From Vibrio jasicida CAIM 1864 = LMG 25398 (GTDB lineage Bacteria > Pseudomonadota > Gammaproteobacteria > Enterobacterales > Vibrionaceae), in assembly GCF_000400365.1 (NCBI RefSeq), contig NZ_BAOG01000082.1, positions 38,673 to 102,672 on the forward strand: DNA of 64,000 bases, given 5' to 3'. The first letter of the stretch is position 1; each line of letters starts with the position of its first letter. The notes beneath the pieces were generated by a model. That model was not told where the DNA came from and searched no databases. It saw only the letters and a program-made list of their open reading frames with translations. Shown here one piece after another: positions 27,101-35,826 of this stretch. The position numbers were made by a program, and so were the translations under genes.

Positions 27101-27763
27101 CTATTGGTGAACGGTGCAGCAGGTCGTTGGACAAACAACGGTCACTGTAACGATGTTCCAGAAAGCGTAGATACGTCTAAGCAAGTGTGGGAACGCGACG
27201 AATGTAAGACTTACGTTGGTCAGAAAGCAGGTAAGTTCATTTGGGACGGCAGCAGCCAAGAAAGTGTTGAAGGCTGTGGCTGGTGGGGTCGTGGTGTTAT
27301 CCAAACCACAGGTCGTCAGAACTTCGGTACGCTTAATCACTACCTAGGTCGTTCGCACGTTGATCCATCAACCATTGGTAAGACAATTGATGGCGTAACG
27401 GTAGAAGCGCCACCGGCGAACCCACTTTATGCTGAGCTAGACTTCTGTTCTAACCCAAGTCTGATTTGTAGCTCGGAAGAGAACAAAGAGATCAAGTGGA
27501 TCGCAGGTTTGTTCTACTGGGTAACGTCAGTTCAGGCATACAACGACGAAGGCGGTCAGTACGCTGATTGGAACTACCACAACGAACTTAAGAAGTACGT
27601 GGACAGTGGTCTGCAAGGTTCTCAATTTATCGATGACGTTTCAGGCATCGTTAACCGTGGCTGTCCGGATCTGACGTGTTCGACAGGTGATGTTCACAAC
27701 GTGAAAGAGCGCCGCGAGAACTTCAAACTGGTACTACAAAAGCTAGGCCTTGATCCTCGCTAA
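24140..27763 (+). CDS. Secreted multidomain GH19 chitinase-like protein
   Basis: A 1207-residue protein from ATG 24140; the signal peptide ends AAHA/GV at about residue 26. In order: an N-terminal carbohydrate-binding-like domain (about 27-145, SQWWNTYKVILTNDGS); three Ig-like domains joined by Pro/Glu linkers (about 155-245, 255-345, 350-445); a CBM5/12-type chitin-binding segment (about 456-515) with WTRGDHATGGDIMVHK and YWTQSVPG; an unassigned alpha-rich region (about 520-840); and a GH19 lysozyme-like catalytic domain (about 845-1207). The last has AFLAQSMQET, where the Glu fits the general acid, and GWWGRGVIQTTGRQNF, the GH19 'GRG-IQ-TGR-N' motif. It should cleave chitin or a related GlcNAc polymer outside the cell. 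It is much longer than simple GH19 enzymes. A separate transcription unit with its own terminator. Confidence 0.9.
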   Translation: MRKNTLAIMPSVLALAIGMGLPAAHAGVITDATIVGSESQWWNTYKVILTNDGSKPVELRDAKVTFDSNLSMSTPSWSATGISYPGMKFTSDAQGNLFKNTLALAFDSGSWVKSQLPAGERIELTLGVSGVLDLTLLQSTIRLIADDEGEVGEPEISLQLASPVNGAEFEEGQAVAMLANVTATNTSVKAVTFFVDNKQVALVTQAPFQASWTSVGAGAHTIKAVVEDTSGLTQQQAVSISVKEKPVEPPVEPEVHELTFVAPTQGQTLMVGQATTIKARVDGELISKLEFWANDRKLGQRNIAAGQTTYSQSWTPNEVGNATLKVVVLDQNNQMVEQRSIAVAIEAAPSFVKPEVSFSSPSNGSKFEKGEAVSISVRATDADDDLSRVVVKANNKQICDFNAATTNQFSCNWTASEVGAVKLEAIATDAENLTATARVNITVEKVETPTPPPTGGLCADFNVYPDWTRGDHATGGDIMVHKNIAYSAVYWTQSVPGSDSSWSLHLNCDGTEPGTAPALSLRNPMDPVRLEVAGWPNTFVVASPSTQAPSTLTIAASSSDALTDLEQLTRSFVSAIEQAENAGTASIVIQSDVLDLATQDKGASFGAVAVKQALTNAIDITGSRIDIDAINALSDDVKGWAHAYNLIFTTLAPQATFGWSLSIGEFAYDTHSGRQSVWDEASVFTADLLDSFELYKADAANNADFVAFTKSNATAALTSEQWHHALEYVKQVTDYVDAPAMLTNMPTEQTANYFMGNTQTEQQIRKAAYSNVFALMFDQDSQALTSKIELYQTAKVPLYYVGEELEKGSLTRIEALNQELADAESVMDNEAFLYETPQSQWVPSTVYKWNDFLDGLNAMHNIGVAGNKFWLMNDEVDDATNIKYAKVAIAAFLAQSMQETIRYNACDENNWSEVKYGAPADYPMTASCGQLGQKYADYGVNPVSGLDHAYSCPRDDKMEVSALTHAKWYGAPAPVFAAPDAVLEERGLLVNGAAGRWTNNGHCNDVPESVDTSKQVWERDECKTYVGQKAGKFIWDGSSQESVEGCGWWGRGVIQTTGRQNFGTLNHYLGRSHVDPSTIGKTIDGVTVEAPPANPLYAELDFCSNPSLICSSEENKEIKWIAGLFYWVTSVQAYNDEGGQYADWNYHNELKKYVDSGLQGSQFIDDVSGIVNRGCPDLTCSTGDVHNVKERRENFKLVLQKLGLDPR

Positions 27764-27791
27764 TTAAGACAAAGCAACATCGATGAAGCAA

Positions 27792-27826
27792 AGCCATCAC
27801 TGAAAAGTGGTGGCTTTTTTGTTTTT
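27792..27826 (+). terminator. Terminator after chitinase (left copy of a duplicated element)
   Basis: AGCCATCAC (27792-27800) pairs with GTGGTGGCT (27807-27815, one G-T pair) around TGAAAA, followed by TTTTT. The 29 bases 27792-27820 recur exactly at 41384-41412. Confidence 0.92.
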
Positions 27827-28106
27827 ATCAGGGCTTTATCGTGTTTGTTAGCAAGCTAATGAGTAATGTGCTTTTAGTGCTAAACAATGAATCGCTTAAA
27901 CAATGATAATCGGTAAATATGCATCCAAAGCCTTGGCGTGTGTTGGTGGTTTTATTGGTGGTGTGCGGTTTAGCTCAAATTCAAATTCTACGAGTATTGG
28001 GAAAGCACTTTTATCTAGCTCTGTTTCTTTCCCAAATACAGCTTACCTTCCGTCTAATGAGCCCACTCGCGCAGATTTAAGAGGCGATTACTTAAGTGTG
28101 AGTTCT
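27827..28106. other. Spacer before the Ig-repeat lipoprotein
   Basis: The lipoprotein frame is open from 27903, giving a possible 68-residue extension with a Gly-rich hydrophobic stretch. No ribosome site supports that start, and the lipobox distance favours the ATG at 28107. Confidence 0.45.
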
Positions 28107-31100
28107 ATGCCGATACAAAAAGTAAATAGTTTAAAGAAATGGGTACGTACACTTCTACCTCTAGGTTTACTTCCTATCTTAGTTGCGTGCGGTGGCGAAT
28201 CTGATTCGGGAAGTTCAAGCGAAATATGGCCTGAAAACCAAGTTGATCAATATGTTTCTGTTCATGCGGAAGACTTTTATAGTGTCGTTCAAAGTACTGA
28301 CTCGGAAGAAGTCCGAGTTAATGTAGTCGATAAAGTTGCGCGTTCAGGAGGAGAGCGTATCTCCCTTGCTGAAGTTGAAGTTTTATCATCAGATCCAAGC
28401 TGTCAACTTGTTGATAGTGATAATGAAAGCTTCCAAATTATCTCTGACCACGCAATGGTTTGTGACTACCAATACACAGTTGGCCTTGATGGATATTCAA
28501 GTGGTTACCAAATGATTGGTAAACGAAGTGGCGTGAGCCGTGTCGTGGTTGCAAACAATGCACAACAAGCTGAGTTGGTTCCGTTTGGTGTTGCTGGTTA
28601 TCAAGGTGAAACATTAGAAATCAGCATCGATAATGAACTCACCAAGGTTGGTGATAACACCTCTCTATCTGGCTTTTCTTTAACGGATGATGTCATTTTA
28701 ATGCCAACAGGCAGTTCCTCAACCGTGTATTTAGATAAAACAAACAACAAGATTTCATATACACCCGCGGCAACGTTTAAAGGCAATGAGCGTATTTTAT
28801 ACACCTTAGAAAACAGCAGTGGTAATGTCTTGGTTGGTTCTGCTGTGGTGACAGTTTCTGAACGCAGTTCTGTCGGGATTGATATCCCAGATAAGATAGT
28901 AATTACAGATACTGTTGAGGTAGGAAAAGAAAAGACAATCAGTATCGTTCCTTATGTAATAGATAAACAAGATGATAACTTCCAATTAATCCAAGTTGTT
29001 GCGTTTGATTCAGCAGTTGCTTTGTCGGATGCCTCAGATACAACGAACAAAACATTCACTTTCAAAGTCGAGCACGCAGGGCAGTATTATGTAAATGCCA
29101 TTGTTACCGATCATCGTGGTGGTTTTGATGTAGCATTGATGAAGATCGTTGCAATAAACCCAAATCAAACGGGTTTATGGGGTGACTACTATTACAACAA
29201 CCAGATCTACAGTGGGCCTCTGACGAAAAGTGAAGCAGATAGTGGTGGTATTCGAAATGACGGCACCTATTTTGACTCAGCTCATTCAGCGAAACCTGCC
29301 GTAGCGGTATTCCGTCAAGGTAATGCGGCTCAGTACTGTGGAACGTTTGGCCGCTTACCAACGAAAGCTGAACTTCAAGCTGTATGGGCTAGTGACAAAG
29401 GGAATAGTAAAAATTGGCCACTCTCACGAGGTTATATAACTCTAGATAGTTCAACTTACAAAGTAGTTAGCTTATCTAGCGGACAGGAGCTTACTGATGA
29501 CGGCCAAGGCTACTATGTTACCTGTGTGAGTAACGGTGCTCTTTCTATAAGAGCAATCGATGGCACTGCAGTAGCGAATGGCAGCGACAAGGCGATTGTA
29601 GAAGCCACTTTCCTTATTAATGGGAAAGCGGCCTCAGGGATTACCGTTGATGCTTCAGTATCTGGACGAGCGAACTTAGTTAAAGACTCACAAGTTACAG
29701 ACAACAGTGGCAAAGTAAGATTTGAAGTAACCAGCACCAAAGCGGAATCAGTCAGTGTATCCGTAGATGTTAGCGGAACATTTTCAGTTTCTCAAACAGT
29801 TACTTTCATTGCTGATGTGAGTACTGCCGTCTTAAGACAGATATCGACTTCTCAAAATAATGCTTTAGCGGATGGTATCGATCAAAACCAGATAACGGCT
29901 CTGGTTGTGGATAAATACTTTAACTCCGTTCCTGGAGTAACTGTTAATTTTGCTGCTACGAATAGCTCAACAGCTAAACTAAAGAGTACAACTGGTGTGA
30001 CGAATGCAAGTGGTAACGCGGTCGTCAATTTTACAAACACAGTTGCCGAATCGGTAGGTATCAAAGCAACTTACAAAACGATAGGCCTTACTTCCTATGC
30101 CAGATTTGTGAACGATTACAGTTATGGTGCCTTGACGATCAAAACATTGACTGCTTCTGCTGCCGCTAATGGTAGCTCAAAAGTCTCTGTAGAGGCCGAG
30201 TTCAAGCAACATGGCAGTGCGGCAGTTGGCGTTGATATTAAAGGTGTGACAACTGGTAGTGCTAAGTTCGTAAGTAGTACCGTTGCAACTGGAAATGATG
30301 GCAAGGCGAAATTTGAGTTAACCAATACCAAAGCAGAAAGCGTTAATGTCACGCTATCCGTTGGTTCATTTTCTCGAACAGTTACTCTTTCTTTCAGTGC
30401 TGATGCAAGTTCTGCGACGATTACCAAAATTGAAATCGCAAAAAATAATGCTGTGGCGAATAATTCCGCTACGAACCAGGTCAATGTCGTACTTGCAGAT
30501 TCTAACGGTAACTTAGTATCTAACCAAACCATAAACTTCACAGTGTCGAGTGGTAGTATCGCGAGCTCAACAAAAACCAATGCCAGTGGTGTTGCTTCGG
30601 TTTATGTGAAAAACACAACGGCCGGAACGACATCAGTAACAGCTAAATATGGTACGAGTACGAGATCAACAAACGTTAGCTTCATCGCAAACGTAAGTAC
30701 TGCAACGGTTAAGTCGCTGTCTATCCTCAAAGACAATGCAGCAGCAAACGGCACAGAAGAAAACCAAGTTAGAGCGCTTTTAACTGATGCTAACAATAAC
30801 CCTGTTAATAATCAGACGATAAACTTCACTGTCGGAGGTAGTGCAAAAGTTTCTCAAACAACAAAAACAGATGGGAACGGACATGCAAATGCAAGTATCA
30901 CTAATACATCAGCACAGACGGTTACAGTTACGGCCAAATTTGGCACAAGCTCTAAGACAGCAAATGTGACGTTTAAAGGAGGTGACTCTTTTACCGTTCA
31001 AGGTGCTGTCTATATTCGTTTATTTGAAACAGAAAAACTAGGAACGGCTTGTAACTCACAAGCCCCGCAAACTCCAACAGGAAGTCAAGCATCGAGAATG

Positions 31101-31430
31101 TGGGTGTTTAACTCCGTTGCAAACCTTGATGTAACTGAAATCAAAATTAACACAAGAAAATACTACGTACCAAACAGCCAAGGTGCTGTAGATGCAGTTT
31201 GTCGTGGGCATGCTAAAAACCACTTTATTCATATGACAGCATCTAATTTGAACAAAGTGGCATTCCAGTTTACAAACCCAACAGGAGCGCTGGTATTAGG
31301 AAATGGCTTTGGATATGCAAATCCTCTTTATACAGCGCAATGTGCAAGGACAGGAGTTGGTACAATTGATATTAAGGATGGTGAAACGGGTAATGTAGTT
31401 GCTACACTGCGAGATATAAACTGCCAATAA
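28107..31430 (+). CDS. Surface lipoprotein with five Big_1 (invasin/intimin-type) Ig domains
   Basis: A 1107-residue protein. The start at 28107 gives a lipoprotein signal (LLPLGLLPILVAC, Cys near residue 29) followed by an Asp/Ser-rich spacer; a start at 27903 would bury it. The N-terminal part (about 30-330) has beta-sandwich, cadherin-like segments. A module around 365-475 (FGRLPTKAELQAVW, then GYYVTCVSNG) resembles one found in enterobacterial Ig-repeat adhesins. Five Big_1 repeats follow (about 477-570, 571-670, 671-765, 767-860, 861-955), each with 'NNA.ANG...NQV' and 'TN.SG.A...NT.AE.V.V.A'. The last 150 residues are a distinct, Cys-containing C-terminal domain, a candidate binding head. 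No intimin-type barrel is present, so it is lipid-anchored. It opens the AT-rich region and has its own terminator. Probably an adhesin. Confidence 0.82.
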   Translation: MPIQKVNSLKKWVRTLLPLGLLPILVACGGESDSGSSSEIWPENQVDQYVSVHAEDFYSVVQSTDSEEVRVNVVDKVARSGGERISLAEVEVLSSDPSCQLVDSDNESFQIISDHAMVCDYQYTVGLDGYSSGYQMIGKRSGVSRVVVANNAQQAELVPFGVAGYQGETLEISIDNELTKVGDNTSLSGFSLTDDVILMPTGSSSTVYLDKTNNKISYTPAATFKGNERILYTLENSSGNVLVGSAVVTVSERSSVGIDIPDKIVITDTVEVGKEKTISIVPYVIDKQDDNFQLIQVVAFDSAVALSDASDTTNKTFTFKVEHAGQYYVNAIVTDHRGGFDVALMKIVAINPNQTGLWGDYYYNNQIYSGPLTKSEADSGGIRNDGTYFDSAHSAKPAVAVFRQGNAAQYCGTFGRLPTKAELQAVWASDKGNSKNWPLSRGYITLDSSTYKVVSLSSGQELTDDGQGYYVTCVSNGALSIRAIDGTAVANGSDKAIVEATFLINGKAASGITVDASVSGRANLVKDSQVTDNSGKVRFEVTSTKAESVSVSVDVSGTFSVSQTVTFIADVSTAVLRQISTSQNNALADGIDQNQITALVVDKYFNSVPGVTVNFAATNSSTAKLKSTTGVTNASGNAVVNFTNTVAESVGIKATYKTIGLTSYARFVNDYSYGALTIKTLTASAAANGSSKVSVEAEFKQHGSAAVGVDIKGVTTGSAKFVSSTVATGNDGKAKFELTNTKAESVNVTLSVGSFSRTVTLSFSADASSATITKIEIAKNNAVANNSATNQVNVVLADSNGNLVSNQTINFTVSSGSIASSTKTNASGVASVYVKNTTAGTTSVTAKYGTSTRSTNVSFIANVSTATVKSLSILKDNAAANGTEENQVRALLTDANNNPVNNQTINFTVGGSAKVSQTTKTDGNGHANASITNTSAQTVTVTAKFGTSSKTANVTFKGGDSFTVQGAVYIRLFETEKLGTACNSQAPQTPTGSQASRMWVFNSVANLDVTEIKINTRKYYVPNSQGAVDAVCRGHAKNHFIHMTASNLNKVAFQFTNPTGALVLGNGFGYANPLYTAQCARTGVGTIDIKDGETGNVVATLRDINCQ

Positions 31431-31449
31431 CTATTTAACCATAAGAAAC

Positions 31450-31482
31450 AAAGCCTGAATGAGAATTCAGGCTTTATTTTTT
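31450..31482 (+). terminator. Intrinsic terminator after Ig-repeat lipoprotein
   Basis: A perfect eleven-base-pair stem, AAAGCCTGAAT (31450-31460) with ATTCAGGCTTT (31465-31475), with a four-base loop and then ATTTTTT. Confidence 0.92.
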
Positions 31483-31891
31483 GGTGGTATTTATTTTAAA
31501 TTAACTACTGTCAATTATTATAATTTTAAATCTGTAGTTAAACTTACCTCTACGAAGTTTCAAGCAAAGTAATACTAGTTAAAATGTAATGTAGGATTAA
31601 TTATCACAATAAGTAGGAATATCCCTATTTTCTATTTTTATTCTTTTTGTTTTTAATTTAACTAATTGATAATAAAGTGATTGCTGTTTCTTGGAGTTTC
31701 ATTTCTCGGTGTGGGTGTGTTTTTGCTAATCGAATTTTTATGTATGTTGGCATGAAAGACGAATAATCAAATGTGATGCTAATTCCGAAATGAATGAAAA
31801 CACTAATATATGAACTGTGGGGTGAGGGAGGAAATCAATTTTTCAACATTGCCACAATTAATATTTTTAACAGGATAGTAAGAGTAATAAT
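31483..31891. other. AT-rich regulatory region upstream of the pilus operon
   Basis: About 410 noncoding bases, very A/T-rich with several short T-runs. It must contain the pilus promoter, and its composition is what H-NS-silenced fimbrial promoters look like. I cannot assign -35/-10 boxes with confidence and see no invertible repeats that would indicate phase variation. Confidence 0.45.
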
Positions 31892-32494
31892 ATGAAAAAG
31901 ACAATGTTATCTGTAGCAGTTCTAACTGGACTATTTGCTTTTGGCGCATCTGCTGCTGACCCAGCTGCAGGCGATATCGATACAACAAGTGCAACGCTAA
32001 CTTGGGAAGCAAAAGTACCAACAGTAGTAAACGGTGAGTGGGTTACAATTACTGGTCAAAACGGTGGTGCACTGGTAGATGCTGGCCTAACGATCAACCC
32101 AGACGGTAGCTTCACTTCTGAGAACGTGCTTGTTGAAGTTCGTTACTACGATTCAGCAACGAATGTTGTAGGTCTTCCGGTTGTTGTCGGTACAGAAACT
32201 GCTGCCAGTTCTGGTGTTGCACCAGAAAGTATCACATACCGTGTCGACGTACCGGCGTTTGTATCAGAGAAAGGTGTGGATCTATCAAATGTTGATGTAA
32301 GCGTGTTCAAAGATGACGTCGTTGTGGCGACAAACTCAGCATTGAAATCAACAGCAGCTGACGCTTGGCAGACACAGTGGAAAATTGAGAATGCACCAGG
32401 TACTGGTATGTCGAACGTGATTGCTGGTGACGTAATTACAGCAACAACCGTACTACGTGCAGATGTAGAATTTGCAGCATACACGACGCCTTAA
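31892..32494 (+). CDS. Major pilin subunit, CS1/CFA-I-like (alternative chaperone-usher)
   Basis: A 200-residue protein with a clear signal peptide (residues 1-21, GASA/AD). The mature protein has no cysteine, is rich in Thr/Val/Ala and predicted beta, and ends in alternating hydrophobic strands (VITATTVLRADVEFAAY), like CfaB/CooA-type subunits. Its codon use is noticeably more biased toward frequent codons than its AT-rich neighbours, consistent with high expression. First gene of the pilus operon, preceded by AAGAG about 8 bases from the ATG and followed by a strong hairpin. The assignment rests on context with a TcfC/CooC-type usher more than on close sequence match. Confidence 0.75.
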   Translation: MKKTMLSVAVLTGLFAFGASAADPAAGDIDTTSATLTWEAKVPTVVNGEWVTITGQNGGALVDAGLTINPDGSFTSENVLVEVRYYDSATNVVGLPVVVGTETAASSGVAPESITYRVDVPAFVSEKGVDLSNVDVSVFKDDVVVATNSALKSTAADAWQTQWKIENAPGTGMSNVIAGDVITATTVLRADVEFAAYTTP

Positions 32495-32502
32495 AGTGGA
32501 AC

Positions 32503-32527
32503 GCGCGGCCTATAACTTAGGTCGCGC
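32503..32527 (+). other. Hairpin after major pilin gene
   Basis: GCGCGgCC (32503-32510) and GGtCGCGC (32520-32527) form a GC-rich stem in an otherwise AT-rich region, without a U-run. In fimbrial operons such a structure often limits read-through or protects the major-pilin message, making subunit more abundant than usher. That function is inferred here. Confidence 0.65.
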
Positions 32528-32538
32528 AAATTAAGTCT

Positions 32539-33042
32539 ATGAAGAAAATTATCATCTTATTTCTGCTTTATCCTTCTATCGCTCTGTCTTCTAATTCAGT
32601 GACTAAAGTGTTGCCGTTATCGGCAGAGATCCAAAATGAAAAGTTTTTCTCATACAGAATAAAAGAATTCAAATTTAAACAGCCAAGGTTACAAGTTGAA
32701 GTAGATCGAGCTACGGGTGAGCTTAAAAGTATTGAAACCAAGTTGATTGTAACCACTGATGTTCCAAGCAGTTTTTCAGCTGGTTATAAAATATCCACTA
32801 ATGTCTTGGCAAGTGAATGCTTTGATAACAAAGGAAACTCAACTAAGGCTGATTTTGCTGAACACACACTAGATGGCGAAGTGTTAAGCGTAGGTAAAGA
32901 AATTAGGTTGAACGATTTCTTTACTAATAGAGACACATTATGGGTAGAAAAGAACTTCCAAATCGATTTTGACAATGATCTTCAAGTTGAGGATGAGCGT
33001 TGTAGCGGAAAAGTAACGCTTTCTATCGGATTAGATTTTTAA
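32539..33042 (+). CDS. Second pilin-like or periplasmic pilus protein
   Basis: A 167-residue protein with a signal peptide (residues 1-18, SIALSS/NS). The mature part is beta-rich, has two cysteines (near residues 94 and 155) that could form a disulfide, and ends VTLSIGLDF, a C-terminal strand pattern typical of subunits that pair with the chaperone or usher. It lies between major pilin and usher, where CFA/I-like operons carry the major subunit and sometimes a minor one. Probably a minor or terminating subunit, but no family motif proves it. Only a weak ribosome site is visible. Confidence 0.6.
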   Translation: MKKIIILFLLYPSIALSSNSVTKVLPLSAEIQNEKFFSYRIKEFKFKQPRLQVEVDRATGELKSIETKLIVTTDVPSSFSAGYKISTNVLASECFDNKGNSTKADFAEHTLDGEVLSVGKEIRLNDFFTNRDTLWVEKNFQIDFDNDLQVEDERCSGKVTLSIGLDF

Positions 33043-33090
33043 TTAATGACCCGTGTGCTTAGCACTTGAGGAATCGTCGTGTTGAGGTTT

Positions 33091-33106
33091 GGAGGTATTT
33101 AGTTTG
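33091..33106 (+). promoter_or_regulatory. Strong ribosome site pointing to a TTG start for the usher
   Basis: GGAGG at 33091-33095 is 8 bases before TTG at 33104-33106, in frame with the usher. This is the best ribosome site in the operon, whereas the ATG at 33119 has none, so translation may begin at TTG and be limited by it. Confidence 0.6.
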
Positions 33107-33118
33107 TTGTTTTTTTGC

Positions 33119-35821
33119 ATGGATTCTAAAATCAATAATAAAAAAGAAATACAGAGAATAAAGGCTCTTTCTATTAAGAGTTCGGTTTTACTGCTTAGTG
33201 TTATTCCTGCTTTCTCTGCGTATACAAACACGAAGTTTATTCCACCAGGTTTTGAACATTTTTATGAATATCAGTCAAATCAAATCTTATTTGTTCTTCC
33301 TAATGATACGAGCGTCTCAGTTCTAGTCACTTCTAACTTTGATGGTGTGCAATCTATCGAAGAGCCTGAAAAACTGCAACAAGCATTAATAAGAGCAGGG
33401 ATATCTAGTGAACATATTGATGCTGTTACGCAAGCCGTGGTTGCAGAGGAGCAAAGTGATGAGAACATTCTTTATGTTTACGACTATGCTCAAAAGCAAG
33501 TCATTATTGAAGTCCCTGCCAATTACCTTTCCGAGGGAGTGACTGATTTAGGCTTTACTCGATTGACTGAAGACCGCCGCGCATTGATTTCGACCAATCG
33601 TCTTTTCACTACTCATTATCAAAGCTCAACAAGTGCGACACTCACTAATAACTCAACAATTGGTTTTGGTCGTTCACACGTTGATCTAGAAGCATCACTC
33701 TATGTTGTCGACAATAGTTCTAGTCAGTTCGATGTTGATGAATTGGCTTACACCTATGATTTAGAAGGTAGCTCGATAAAAGCGTATGAGACTCATCGCG
33801 GAAACACAGCAGAAAACTCGACCTCTATTTTCAACTTTAATAGAGAAGAAGAAACGGTAGGGATCAGTTATTTCTCGAATGACAACCTACTGGTTAAAGA
33901 TATTGGTAACACTAAAAAGCTGTTTTTCGATATGAAAGCTAGAGGCACGATTGAAGTGTTGAGGGGCGGCCAAATCATTTATACGAACTCGGTGTCAAAA
34001 GGGCAACACAGCGTAAGCTATCGAAATCTTCCGCGAGGAAACTACGAGGTATCAATCGTATTGAAACCGGTTGGCTTTCCGGAAGAAGTGTCTAAAAAAA
34101 TCATTCACAACAATAACTCTGAAACCTCCTTAAGAGGTTACGATTATGCTGCATCTGTCATAAAATCGAGCAACAGTTTTAGCCAGAGGAGTTATGAAAA
34201 AACGTACCTTGATTTAGCGGCAACATACTCATTATTAAATGACCGTTTACTTATTGGTGGCAATACTCAGCTAGCGAGTCAAGAAGGTGCATTTGGGTTT
34301 GGTGCGACCTATACCGATTCAAACTTTGGTGTGGGCGGTTATATCAATAAGTTTCAAGGTGGATACTTATTCAACACCAACTTCCAAATTGCTGATATTA
34401 ACTTTGATTATGAAATGCTAGATGCGAATAAAAAACTGTCGGACTCAAAACAGTTAGGCAGCATTCGATACGGAATTAACGATTACGTCCAAGCAACGGC
34501 ATCTTATTCTTCTCGCATTTACGAGGGGACACTTAATTTCTATGCAAACCGCTATATGGAGACCTATCAAGACTCTAACTTAGAAGTAAGTAACTTAAAT
34601 CTATCGACGAATTACAACAAAAATGTCTATAACAATGTCTATGTTGATCTAGGTTATAGCTATCAAAAAGACTTTAACAATTCTAGGTTGAATGAACATA
34701 TCTTCTCGATCAGCGTTAATGTCGACCTTAATGACAGTTTCTCATACATATCTGGCGTCGATTATTCGACTCGTAGCAAAACTCGCTTTAGTAACACATT
34801 GCAATATTATGCTCCTCAAGTAGAAGCTGGAAATGTGCTGCTATCTGGAAGCGCTGATCTATCTCAATATGTTGATGGGAATGACTCACAGTCTGTTTAT
34901 GGGATTAACGCCAATATTCACAACGATAAGTTCAATGCAAACTTGTATGCCAATGGTACGACAGAAGACTATCAGAATTTTACTGCCAATATTGAGTCAA
35001 CGACGATTGTTACTTCTGATGATATCTATGCCTCTAGAGAACGAGCCCCATCATATCTAGTTGTGAAAAATGCAAAGGCTAATACACAAGATCAAGATGA
35101 TTTAGGGTTAGTTAAGATCCGCAGAAATGGCCAAAGCAACATGCGAGAGACTATTAAAGGTCAATATACCTTGATTGAACTCGATGAGTACAACGAGTAT
35201 GCCTTTAATCTAGACACAGAATTGAGTGGTTACAAACACAATCAAATCGAAAGTAGCGAAATGTTTAGTTACCCCGGCACACTAAAAGAGATCGTTACTG
35301 AATTTGAAGAAGTGGTCTCTGTTCTAACTTACTTTGAAGATTTCAATAACCGTCCAATTAATAATGTTGAATGTAAAGGATGTACTTCGATAGCGAAAGT
35401 TGGAGATGGTGTCTACAACATTTCTGTCGAGCGGGGCGAAAAGTTCTTACTTACTGCGAATGAACAAATTTGTGCACTTCGTGATGGGTATCTTGATAAT
35501 TCATACGGTAAAAGTAACTGTTTTCCTCAAATCGAAGAAGATGAATTGGGATTACAAATTGTGGTTAATGGTTTAGGGAATGATAAAGACCATATTTATT
35601 ATCTAGGTGCTTTTGAGGATAACAACATTGTTGAAAGATATAAGAAATTAATGACAGACATGGAAGTAATCCAAATATCCTTTAACGGCAATAACCATTA
35701 TTTTGCAAAGCTATTTTCTAAACCTACATTATCCATTGCAAAAAACAAACAAGTTATTCTTGAATTACAAAACTACGCGTTATCAGTCTCTGATTCCGAT
35801 AAATTTACTAAAAATAGGTAG
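33119..35821 (+). CDS. Outer-membrane usher of the TcfC/CooC/CfaC type
   Basis: About 900 residues. The signal peptide is preceded by a long basic N-terminus (IKSSVLLLSVIPAFSA/YT). The N-terminal periplasmic region (about 25-160) is followed by strands of the translocation barrel. A TcfC-type E-set or plug-like domain (about 265-335) has GTIEVLRGGQIIYTNSV and LPRGNYEVSIVL. The C-terminal region (about 640-900) has two Cys pairs, in VECKGCTSIAKVGDG and around EQICAL, as in CooC-type C-terminal domains. It threads folded subunits through the outer membrane. The start is ambiguous: the ATG at 33119 has no ribosome site, but a TTG at 33104, in frame, sits 8 bases after a perfect GGAGG (33091-33095). 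Next gene starts 5 bases after the stop. Confidence 0.85.
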   Translation: MDSKINNKKEIQRIKALSIKSSVLLLSVIPAFSAYTNTKFIPPGFEHFYEYQSNQILFVLPNDTSVSVLVTSNFDGVQSIEEPEKLQQALIRAGISSEHIDAVTQAVVAEEQSDENILYVYDYAQKQVIIEVPANYLSEGVTDLGFTRLTEDRRALISTNRLFTTHYQSSTSATLTNNSTIGFGRSHVDLEASLYVVDNSSSQFDVDELAYTYDLEGSSIKAYETHRGNTAENSTSIFNFNREEETVGISYFSNDNLLVKDIGNTKKLFFDMKARGTIEVLRGGQIIYTNSVSKGQHSVSYRNLPRGNYEVSIVLKPVGFPEEVSKKIIHNNNSETSLRGYDYAASVIKSSNSFSQRSYEKTYLDLAATYSLLNDRLLIGGNTQLASQEGAFGFGATYTDSNFGVGGYINKFQGGYLFNTNFQIADINFDYEMLDANKKLSDSKQLGSIRYGINDYVQATASYSSRIYEGTLNFYANRYMETYQDSNLEVSNLNLSTNYNKNVYNNVYVDLGYSYQKDFNNSRLNEHIFSISVNVDLNDSFSYISGVDYSTRSKTRFSNTLQYYAPQVEAGNVLLSGSADLSQYVDGNDSQSVYGINANIHNDKFNANLYANGTTEDYQNFTANIESTTIVTSDDIYASRERAPSYLVVKNAKANTQDQDDLGLVKIRRNGQSNMRETIKGQYTLIELDEYNEYAFNLDTELSGYKHNQIESSEMFSYPGTLKEIVTEFEEVVSVLTYFEDFNNRPINNVECKGCTSIAKVGDGVYNISVERGEKFLLTANEQICALRDGYLDNSYGKSNCFPQIEEDELGLQIVVNGLGNDKDHIYYLGAFEDNNIVERYKKLMTDMEVIQISFNGNNHYFAKLFSKPTLSIAKNKQVILELQNYALSVSDSDKFTKNR

Positions 35822-35826
35822 TAGCC

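Noticed and set aside
30122..30580. 152-codon open frame on the minus strand in the Ig-repeat lipoprotein
   Set aside because: Shadow of the Big_1 repeats; Leu/Val/Thr-rich translation without a start signal.
31431..31891. Phase-variable invertible promoter for the pilus
   Set aside because: No pair of inverted repeats flanks a promoter-sized segment, and no recombinase gene is nearby.
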